Part shown: piece by piece, positions 1 to 5,745 of the stretch
How the letters are laid out: each line of letters begins with the position of its first letter
Position numbering within the stretch: the first letter of the stretch is position 1
From: Flavobacteriales bacterium UBA5871
Lineage (GTDB): Bacteria > Bacteroidota > Bacteroidia > Flavobacteriales_D > Crocinitomicaceae
Length of the DNA stretch: 7,439 nucleotides
Reading direction: 5' to 3'
Assembly (NCBI GenBank): GCA_002432085.1
Contig: DJFN01000163.1
Span: 4,065-11,503 of the forward strand
Notes under the pieces: model-generated
What the model was told of the DNA's origin: nothing
What the model saw: the letters and a program-made list of their open reading frames with translations, nothing else
The model's database searches: none
Translations under genes and position numbers: made by a program

Positions 1-385
1 CGCAACGCTCGGCTCGACTATTATCCGCAAAGGCGTGAAGATCGATAACCTCGTTCACCTTGCTCACAATGTAGAAATCGGCGATCACTCGGCACTGGCT
101 GCCCAGGTTGGAATTGCCGGATCTGCAAAGCTCGGCAAGCACATCATGGTGGGCGGACAGGCTGGCATCAGCGGTCACCTCCACATTGCCGACGGCACCA
201 AGATCGTCGCACAATCGGGCATTCCGAGCACCGTGAAAAAAGCGGATACGCTCATGGGATCGCCGGGTATTCCGATCGAAGAATTTAAGAAATCCTATTT
301 CGGTTTCCGCAAGCTGTCATTTATCTTGCAAAAGCTGAACGAGCTCGACCAGAAACTGAAAACCGTATCAAAATCATCAGAATAA
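1..385 (+). CDS. lpxD: LpxD, UDP-3-O-acylglucosamine N-acyltransferase (3' part)
   Basis: C-terminal 127 residues of LpxD; the gene starts before the window and the frame is open from base 2. LpxD transfers a second 3-hydroxyacyl chain from acyl-ACP to the glucosamine nitrogen, the third step of lipid A synthesis, on the cytoplasmic side. The visible part holds left-handed beta-helix hexapeptide repeats. The run [15 protein letters not shown] contains the LAHN motif, whose His (codon 65-67) matches the catalytic His of E. coli LpxD. After the helix, a GSPGIP turn leads into a charged helical tail ([12 protein letters not shown] onward), as in LpxD C-termini that bind ACP. The KIDN/AHN motif and the position before lpxC favour LpxD over the related LpxA. 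The TAA stop touches the next ATG directly, so translation is probably coupled. Confidence 0.94.
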   Translation, partial: ATLGSTIIRKGVKIDNLVHLAHNVEIGDHSALAAQVGIAGSAKLGKHIMVGGQAGISGHLHIADGTKIVAQSGIPSTVKKADTLMGSPGIPIEEFKKSYFGFRKLSFILQKLNELDQKLKTVSKSSE

Positions 386-1783
386 ATGTCTGAAAAACAA
401 CGAACGCTAAAAGAAGCCATACTATTCAAAGGGGTTGGGCTCCACACCGGTGAGCCGGTAACCATGGAAATCTGCCCGGCACCTGACAATCACGGATATA
501 AATTTCAGCGCATCGACCTGGAAAATCAGCCGATCATCAAGGCAGACGCCGATCTGGTTGTCGGAACCGATCGCGGAACCACGCTCGAATACCAGGGAGC
601 GCGCGTATACACGACAGAGCACGTTCTGGCTGCTTTGTACGGTATGCAGGTCGACAATGCGCTTATCAAGCTCGACGGACCTGAAATTCCGATCATGGAC
701 GGTAGCTCGCTGCTGTTCGTAAAAGAGATCAACCGCGTTGGGTACGAAGAGCAGGAAGCGGAGCGCGATTACTTCGAGCTGAGCGAAAACATCAAGTGGG
801 AAGACACCGAGAAAGGCATCGAATTTCTTGCCGTTCCGGACGATCATTACCGCATTACCGTAATGGTGGATTACAATTCGCCGGTACTCGGAACACAGCA
901 CGCGGCAATCTACAACATCGACGCGTTCGAAAAAGAAATCTCACCATGCCGTACATTCTGCTTCCTGCGTGAGCTGGAATTCCTGGCAAACAATAACCTC
1001 ATCAAAGGTGGCAGCCTCGACAACGCTATCGTACTCGTAGAGCGCGATGTGAAGCAGGATGAGCTCGACAACCTGGCGAAAAAGCTCGGCAAAGAGAACC
1101 TGACGGTGAATTACGAAGGCATCGGCGTACTGAACAGCCTCAAGCTGCAGTTCGAGAACGAGCCGGCACGTCACAAGCTGCTCGATATCGTTGGCGACCT
1201 CGCGCTGGTGGGCAAGCCAATCAAAGCACACATTCTTGGTGCGCGTCCGGGACACTCCGGAAACGTGCGCTTTGCCAAAGTACTGAAAGAGCAGATCAAG
1301 AAGCAGGACAAATCCGGAAAGTATTTCGACCTGACAAAAGAGCCGCTTTATACGACACAGGACATCGAAAAGATGTTGCCGCACCGTTATCCGTTCCTGC
1401 TGGTCGACAAAATCATGGAAATCCATGAAGACCGCATCGTTGGTGTGAAAAACATCACGATGAACGAGCCGCAGTTTACGGGTCACTTCCCGGGCAATCC
1501 AATCTTTCCGGGTGTATTGCAGATCGAAGCAACGGCACAGGTAGGAGGAATCTTCGCTCTGAGCAAAGTGGAAGATCCGCATTTGTACTCGACTTACTTC
1601 ATGAAGATCGACAACGTGAAATTCAAGCAGAAAGTCGTTCCTGGAGACACGGTTGTATTCGAGCTGACGCTGATGTCGCCGATCCGTCGCGGGTTGGTAC
1701 AAATGGCCGGAAAAGCTTATGTAAACGGTCAGCTCGTGATGGAAGCGGAAATGCTGGCACAGGTTATCAAAGACAAGGTATAG
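386..1783 (+). CDS. lpxC-fabZ: Bifunctional LpxC deacetylase / FabZ 3-hydroxyacyl-ACP dehydratase
   Basis: A 465-residue fusion. Residues 1 to about 305 are LpxC, the zinc deacetylase that removes acetate from UDP-3-O-acyl-GlcNAc, the committed step of lipid A synthesis. Signs are KGVGLHTGEPV (15-25), TTEH with E78 and zinc ligand H79, ligands H263 and D267 in ARHKLLDIVGD, and the catalytic His H290 in GHSGN. A short Lys-rich linker (about 302-318) leads to FabZ (about 319-465), a hot-dog-fold dehydratase of fatty acid synthesis, with LPHRYPFLLVD (331-341) and GHFPGNPIFPGVLQIEA carrying catalytic H367 and E381, spaced 14 apart as in stand-alone FabZ. Every catalytic residue I looked for is present in both halves. 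This fusion is known across Bacteroidota. It joins two enzymes drawing on the same acyl-ACP pool. The ATG follows the lpxD stop with no gap, and the TAG stop touches the lpxA ATG. Confidence 0.97.
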   Translation: MSEKQRTLKEAILFKGVGLHTGEPVTMEICPAPDNHGYKFQRIDLENQPIIKADADLVVGTDRGTTLEYQGARVYTTEHVLAALYGMQVDNALIKLDGPEIPIMDGSSLLFVKEINRVGYEEQEAERDYFELSENIKWEDTEKGIEFLAVPDDHYRITVMVDYNSPVLGTQHAAIYNIDAFEKEISPCRTFCFLRELEFLANNNLIKGGSLDNAIVLVERDVKQDELDNLAKKLGKENLTVNYEGIGVLNSLKLQFENEPARHKLLDIVGDLALVGKPIKAHILGARPGHSGNVRFAKVLKEQIKKQDKSGKYFDLTKEPLYTTQDIEKMLPHRYPFLLVDKIMEIHEDRIVGVKNITMNEPQFTGHFPGNPIFPGVLQIEATAQVGGIFALSKVEDPHLYSTYFMKIDNVKFKQKVVPGDTVVFELTLMSPIRRGLVQMAGKAYVNGQLVMEAEMLAQVIKDKV

Positions 1784-2560
1784 ATGATCAGCAAACTGGC
1801 CAATATCGCAAGCGGAGCTCAGCTCGGAGAAGGTGTTACAGTGGAAGCGTTCACAACGATCTACGACAACGTAGTGGTCGGAAAAGGAACGTATATCCAT
1901 CCGAATGTGACGATCTATCCGGGCGCCCGGATCGGAGAAAACTGCGAGATCTTTCCCGGAGCTGTGATCAGCGCGATTCCGCAGGACCTGAAATTCGGAG
2001 GCGAAGACACCACCGTGGAAATCGGCAACAACACCGTGATCCGTGAAGGCGTTACGATTCACCGCGGGACGAAAGACCGCTGGAAAACGGCGATCGGCGC
2101 CAACTGCCTGATCATGACGTATGTGCACATCGCGCACGACTGTCTGATCGGCAACAACGTCATCTTGGCAAGCTACGTCGGTTTATCGGGCCATTGCGTA
2201 ATCGAAGACTTTGCGATTCTCGAAGGCCGCGTTTCCTCACAGCAATTCATGCATGTCGGAGCACACGCATTCGTTGCCGGAGCATCGCTTGTTCGCAAAA
2301 ACGTACCACCGTATGTAAAAGCTGCCCGTGAGCCACTTACGTTTGCAGGAGTAAACTCGGTAGGTTTGCGCAGAAGAGGCTATACAGATGAGCAGGTACG
2401 CGAAATCGAAGACATTTACCGCATTCTGTACATTCAGAACAACAATATTTCCAAAGGTGTGGAATCCATTCTCGAAACGATGCCGGATACGCCGATTCGC
2501 GAGCAAATCCTGGGCTTTATCAGCTCTTCGGACAAAGGCATTATCCGCGGAATGATTTAA
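1784..2560 (+). CDS. lpxA: LpxA, UDP-N-acetylglucosamine O-acyltransferase
   Basis: 258 residues, close to the 262 of E. coli LpxA. It moves a 3-hydroxyacyl chain from acyl-ACP to UDP-GlcNAc, the first step of lipid A synthesis, in the cytoplasm. Residues 1 to about 180 are hexapeptide repeats forming a left-handed beta-helix; the rest is the helical C-terminal domain. Markers are QDLKF (67-71), TIHRGT (91-96), HIAHDC (115-120) with catalytic H118 (E. coli H125) and H115 (E. coli H122), H137 (E. coli H144), and the VPPYVKA and NSVGLRRRG segments. G166 matches the acyl-length ruler G173 of E. coli, which would fit a long rather than a C10 chain. One oddity: E. coli H160 aligns with Q153 here (SSQQF against AVHQF). 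The start is fixed by the stop-to-start junction with lpxC-fabZ. No terminator is visible after the gene. Confidence 0.97.
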   Translation: MISKLANIASGAQLGEGVTVEAFTTIYDNVVVGKGTYIHPNVTIYPGARIGENCEIFPGAVISAIPQDLKFGGEDTTVEIGNNTVIREGVTIHRGTKDRWKTAIGANCLIMTYVHIAHDCLIGNNVILASYVGLSGHCVIEDFAILEGRVSSQQFMHVGAHAFVAGASLVRKNVPPYVKAAREPLTFAGVNSVGLRRRGYTDEQVREIEDIYRILYIQNNNISKGVESILETMPDTPIREQILGFISSSDKGIIRGMI

Positions 2561-2603
2561 GTTTCCAAGAGTTAGGGAAATCAGGGAATAGGAGATTTGA
2601 AAC

Positions 2604-2622
2604 GGATGAGTATCTTTCATCC
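2604..2622. promoter_or_regulatory. Inverted repeat before the Rrf2 gene, possible operator
   Basis: A perfect 6-base inverted repeat, GGATGA-N7-TCATCC, ends 15 bases before the Rrf2 start codon. Its spacer and right arm contain TATCTTTC (2611-2618), which differs from the Bacteroidota -7 element TAnnTTTG only in the last base. No TTTG lies at the expected -33 distance; the nearest (2596-2599) is too close. A repeat over a promoter core would suit autoregulation by the Rrf2 protein, but this is inference. No T run follows it, so it is a poor terminator for lpxA. Confidence 0.3.
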
Positions 2623-2637
2623 ATCCTGTGACAAACT

Positions 2638-3063
2638 ATGCTTTCAAAGAAGACGAAATACGCCTTACACGCTTTGACTTATCTTGCTAAGAAGGAAGAT
2701 CCGACTCCCACGTTGATCCTGGAAATAGCCGAAAATGCGCGCATTCCCCGGAAATTCCTCGAATCTATTCTGCTCGATCTCAAAAAGCAAGGCATTCTCG
2801 CTTCCAAAATGGGGAAGGGCGGAGGTTATTTCCTGCGTCACCATCCTAAAGACATCAGTCTTTCCGGCATTATTCGCTTGTTCAACGGCCCGATCGCGCT
2901 GTTACCATGTGTGAGCCTCAATTACTACCAGCCTTGCGACGAATGCAGCGATGAAATCCAGTGTGGCCTCAACAAAGTTATGATCGACGTTCGCAACGAA
3001 ACGCTGCGTATTCTGGAGAACAAGACGATTCAGGATATCGTCGATCAGGAAATCAGGATATAA
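2638..3063 (+). CDS. Rrf2-family transcriptional regulator with four-cysteine cluster
   Basis: 141 residues, the usual length for Rrf2 proteins (IscR, NsrR, CymR and others), which are dimeric DNA-binding regulators. The N-terminus KKTKYALHALTYLAK (4-18) and the stretch IAENARIPRKFLESILLDL form the winged helix-turn-helix, with wing MGKGGGYFL (58-66). Four cysteines follow: C91, C100, C103 and C109. IscR and NsrR use three cysteines near 92-106 to hold an iron-sulfur cluster. Here the spacing is C-x8-C-x2-C-x5-C, so a cluster or a thiol switch is possible but not shown. The 2638 ATG is the only reasonable start: nearby upstream ATG and GTG codons are out of frame. It lies 77 bases after lpxA on the same strand, so it could be read through from the lpx genes or have its own promoter. 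The subfamily and target genes cannot be told from the sequence. Confidence 0.9.
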   Translation: MLSKKTKYALHALTYLAKKEDPTPTLILEIAENARIPRKFLESILLDLKKQGILASKMGKGGGYFLRHHPKDISLSGIIRLFNGPIALLPCVSLNYYQPCDECSDEIQCGLNKVMIDVRNETLRILENKTIQDIVDQEIRI

Positions 3064-3092
3064 CCGGATTCAGGACATTCCCTTTCTGGTTA
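3061..3092. terminator. Weak dyad between convergent genes
   Basis: TAACCGGA (3061-3068) pairs with TCTGGTTA (3085-3092) over eight positions, one of them a G-T wobble. A small GGA/TCC stem sits inside the loop. The arms contain the stop codons of both converging genes. It may act as a shared transcription end, but neither strand has a T run after it, so it is not a classic intrinsic terminator. Confidence 0.25.
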
Positions 3093-4712
3093 TGCGCTCT
3101 GAATTGCTGATGGCCAACCATTCGGTGTTGTCTGCGTGTCCTTCATCTTCTTCGTCAAGTCATCGTAAAACTGTTTTTGCAGCTTCAGTGCGCCCGGCGT
3201 AGGTGTGCCTTTCAGCGGCAATAAATTCGTGATCTCATTCGGATCGCTGATAAGGTCGTACAATTCGTACTGAAATGAGCTTCCGTCCACCGTTCCTGTG
3301 GGTGTGTTGTCAACCGTGTTGTAATACACGCAGAATTTATAATCCGCCATTACGAGCGTACGAATAAACCGCGGAACGCTGTAGCCGGATAGATCATCGT
3401 AGGTGTAGAGCATCGAGCTTTGTGTAGGTGCCTCCGGATCGAGCAGCACGGATGAAAAGTCCATCCCTTTGAAATCGAATTCCTGTTTCTGTTCGTCAGT
3501 CAGCCCTGTAATGGTTGCAAGTGTCGGCAGAAGGTCGACCAGGCCCACCAGCTGTTGTACGACCTGTGCTTTCGGAAACAGAACCGGATTGCTGAACACG
3601 AGCGGAACGTTGATTGTTTCGTTGTAGGCATTCAGGTCTTTGAAGCGCATGCCGCCATGTGCCATGCCCATTTCTCCGTGGTCGGCAAGGCGAATGATGA
3701 TCGTATTATTCAGTAATTTTTCGCTCATGCAGCCGAGCAACTCATTGAACAGCGCATCCGGCAACGTGTGCAGATAGGCATAGAATTGCAGGTACTCGAG
3801 TTGTGTAGGGCCGCCGGCGTTGAACGGCATGGAATTGTTGGTCGTTTGAAGGTACTCCTGCTGAACCTGGGGCTTTTCGGCGAGCGTATCGGAAAATGAT
3901 TCAGGCAGCGAAAATCCTTCGTACGCCTGCCAGGTTGTCCGGGCGTCGTTGTATTTCATGTTTTCAACCGAAGAAGGCAGTACTGAAATATCATGCGGGT
4001 TCACAAGCGAAACAGCCAGACAAAATGGTTGCGTGCTGCCCGATTGCTGGTAACTCGTTAGGAAATCGATCGCCGAATTGCCGGAAGTCGCTGCTCCGGT
4101 GCCAATTACAAAGCGGTCGTCGTTCTCGATAAGGCTGCCTCCGATGGTAAAAAACGGTGAGCTTTCCGAATCCGGAGCTACCGGTATGCTTTGGGGTTCC
4201 ATGCCGTTTTCCACCTCAGCATTTCCGGCGTCAGGTGATGTCCAGGCATCCAGACCGTAATTAGTGGAAAGGTACTCGTTCTCCAGGGCCGCTTCGGAAG
4301 TATCGATAGGCCTTTTTTGAGCTGCCGCGGCGAAATGAAGTGTTTTTTCTTCGCCGTTAACGTTTTCCTGTACGCCGTTTCCGGTCAGATGCCATTTGCC
4401 TTTGTACACCATCTGGTAACCCGCAGTAGCCATCAGCTTCCCGATGGTGGGAATGGTTACGGGAAGCGTCCCGCCAACCTCGAATACGGTGGTTTGCCAG
4501 GTATACTGACCGGTGTAAAGCACGCTTCGGCTGGGCGAACAGCGCGAAGCATTGCAGATCGCGTTGGTAAAGGTCATTCCATTTCTCTGAAGCCGCGTGA
4601 AATTGGGCAGGTTTTTGGTAATCCATGTTTCCGGAAAATTGCGGAACGCACGCTGCTGATCCGTCATCAGGATCAGGATATTCGGGTTTTGCGTAAAAGG
4701 TCCAAATGCCAT
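3090..4712 (-). CDS. Formylglycine-dependent sulfatase, no signal peptide
   Basis: 540 residues of the alkaline-phosphatase-superfamily type I sulfatases, which hydrolyse sulfate esters. The CSPSR motif (58-62) is the cysteine-type site converted to formylglycine, needing a maturase that is not in this window. The second signature GYQMVYKGKWH (98-108) supplies K106 and H108. D18 in ILMTDQQR, D344-H345 in ADHGE, H240 in NPHD and K358 complete the usual metal and substrate set. The protein starts MAFGPFTQNPNILIL, so the first catalytic strand begins at once. There is no room for a signal peptide, no lipobox and no T9SS tail, unlike most Bacteroidota sulfatases. The upstream frame offers no other ATG before the stop of the GH18 gene 57 bases away, with which it is probably co-transcribed. 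The substrate is unknown. A GH18 partner suggests a sulfated amino-sugar glycan, but that is inference. Confidence 0.9.
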   Translation of the reverse strand: MAFGPFTQNPNILILMTDQQRAFRNFPETWITKNLPNFTRLQRNGMTFTNAICNASRCSPSRSVLYTGQYTWQTTVFEVGGTLPVTIPTIGKLMATAGYQMVYKGKWHLTGNGVQENVNGEEKTLHFAAAAQKRPIDTSEAALENEYLSTNYGLDAWTSPDAGNAEVENGMEPQSIPVAPDSESSPFFTIGGSLIENDDRFVIGTGAATSGNSAIDFLTSYQQSGSTQPFCLAVSLVNPHDISVLPSSVENMKYNDARTTWQAYEGFSLPESFSDTLAEKPQVQQEYLQTTNNSMPFNAGGPTQLEYLQFYAYLHTLPDALFNELLGCMSEKLLNNTIIIRLADHGEMGMAHGGMRFKDLNAYNETINVPLVFSNPVLFPKAQVVQQLVGLVDLLPTLATITGLTDEQKQEFDFKGMDFSSVLLDPEAPTQSSMLYTYDDLSGYSVPRFIRTLVMADYKFCVYYNTVDNTPTGTVDGSSFQYELYDLISDPNEITNLLPLKGTPTPGALKLQKQFYDDLTKKMKDTQTTPNGWPSAIQSA

Positions 4713-4769
4713 TATGTCGTGTATTGCGTGAAAAAAGTCTATTCGGATCGGTGGTTGAAGAAGTTGAAC

Positions 4770-5576
4770 TTAACCGTTCAGTCCGTCGTTGATGGCGGAT
4801 GCGTAAGTCCATTGCGGTTGTTGAATGTAATACTCGCAATCGTTGTTCAATGCGAATTCCATCATGCCGCAATTGGCCGTATTGGCAGCGTATTTGGCCA
4901 TCTGGATCGTTTGCTGAAGATCTGTTGAAGCGCCGTCCTGATAATCTACACCGATTCCCATGTTGACCTGTTCGACCCACGCAGTATAGGTCTTGAACAG
5001 TGATTCATTGCCGGAAGCATCGTTCCAGTAAGCCATCGTATTCAGCCAGTCAAGATCGCTCCCAGCAGCCTGAAGTACCGGTTGCTCGAGGCTTGGTCGG
5101 TAGGCAGCTACAGAGATCCGGGAAATACATTGTCCGCTGGAGTTAACGGTATTCTTTGGTCCGAGAGCACTCCGGAATTCCTGGATAAGCTCGGTAAACG
5201 TCTTCGCCCAGACGTTGGAAGGCATGCCTGATTCCAGGTCGATATCCACACCATTTACGCCCCACGGACCATCGATTGCAACTTCCTTGAAATTCTGTAC
5301 AAAAGCAGGAATGTCGACATTGTTCCAGTGTGTGTTTCCGGTGTCCATCAGGCTCATAAGTACTTCCGTTCCCTGTGCCTGTAATTGTTTGATCCACGCG
5401 ATCTGCTGTTCCTGTGAATAGGCTTTGCAGAGGTAGTTGACATCGAGCGATTTTCCGTCGGGAGCCGGTGCTGCCACAAAAAGCGTGACTTTGTTTACAT
5501 AGGCAGGAGTTTCTCCGAGTGTGTTCCCGTTTGGCTGGTAGCCCATCCAGTAGCCATTAAAAATTTTTGAGCTCAT
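4770..5576 (-). CDS. Small GH18 chitinase-like glycosidase, no signal peptide
   Basis: 268 residues resembling a minimal glycoside hydrolase family 18 TIM barrel (chitinases and endo-beta-N-acetylglucosaminidases). The first strand reads KIFNGYWMGYQ (4-14). The catalytic strand is NGVDIDLE (108-115), against the family motif DGxDxDxE: the acid E115 and the Asps D111 and D113 are kept, but the first Asp is Asn. Later strands appear as ISVAAYR, LNTMAYW (the usual MxY tyrosine, Y183) and GMMEFAL (237-243). The usual SxGG on the third strand is replaced by SLMDTG. There are no carbohydrate-binding modules, signal peptide or sorting tail. An in-frame TAA five codons before the ATG rules out a longer N-terminus. 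It is the first gene of the unit with the sulfatase. Activity on chitin, on other GlcNAc polymers, or as a binding protein cannot be separated from sequence alone. Confidence 0.85.
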   Translation of the reverse strand: MSSKIFNGYWMGYQPNGNTLGETPAYVNKVTLFVAAPAPDGKSLDVNYLCKAYSQEQQIAWIKQLQAQGTEVLMSLMDTGNTHWNNVDIPAFVQNFKEVAIDGPWGVNGVDIDLESGMPSNVWAKTFTELIQEFRSALGPKNTVNSSGQCISRISVAAYRPSLEQPVLQAAGSDLDWLNTMAYWNDASGNESLFKTYTAWVEQVNMGIGVDYQDGASTDLQQTIQMAKYAANTANCGMMEFALNNDCEYYIQQPQWTYASAINDGLNG

Positions 5577-5627
5577 AGTGATTGTTTTTTAGTTACACCA
5601 CAAAGCTCCAAAAACTGAAAGTCTTAT

Positions 5628-5639
5628 TTCTACGTAGAA
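5628..5639. promoter_or_regulatory. Perfect 12-base palindrome upstream of the GH18-sulfatase unit
   Basis: TTCTACGTAGAA reads the same on both strands and lies 51 bases before the GH18 start; a further CTACG copy follows at once on the + strand. On the - strand GAGCTTTG (5608 down to 5601), similar to the Bacteroidota -7 box TAnnTTTG, lies about 20 bases downstream, so the palindrome would cover the -33 zone. An operator role is plausible but inferred. The rest of 5577-5680 holds no gene that I can support. Confidence 0.35.
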
Positions 5640-5680
5640 CTACGCGTTTTTCATCAATGTATAATTGCGAATTCTGAAAT

Positions 5681-5709
5681 AAAAAAAGGTCTTCCGCGAA
5701 CGAAAGACC
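5681..5709 (-). terminator. Strong intrinsic terminator of the T9SS-protein gene
   Basis: Read on the - strand, GGTCTTTCG (5709-5701), loop TTCG, and CGGAAGACC (5696-5688) form a nine-pair stem with one G-U wobble. Seven T residues follow directly (5687-5681). It starts 36 bases past the stop codon of the secreted-protein gene and separates it from the GH18-sulfatase unit. Confidence 0.9.
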
Positions 5710-5745
5710 CTTTCCTGTTTTGTATTTCAGTTGTTCAGTCCAATC

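Noticed and set aside
35..385. GTG at 35 as the start of a separate small acyltransferase
   Set aside because: The same frame is open upstream to the window edge and continues hexapeptide-repeat sequence, so this is the tail of lpxD.
941..2137. 398-codon open frame on the - strand opposite lpxC-fabZ and lpxA
   Set aside because: It lies wholly antisense to two genes with intact catalytic motifs. Its translation is rich in Arg, His, Phe and Val with no recognisable domain, as expected for the complement of these codons.
2561..2637. Terminator after lpxA
   Set aside because: The only stem (2604-2622) has six pairs and no following T run; the AGGGAA repeats before it do not form a stem.
4317..4928. 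203-codon + strand frame across the sulfatase/GH18 junction
   Set aside because: It is antisense to the two real genes, spans their boundary and shows no family motif.
4357..4980. 207-codon - strand frame overlapping sulfatase and GH18 in another frame
   Set aside because: It overlaps conserved catalytic motifs of the true frames, and its composition is that of an out-of-frame translation.
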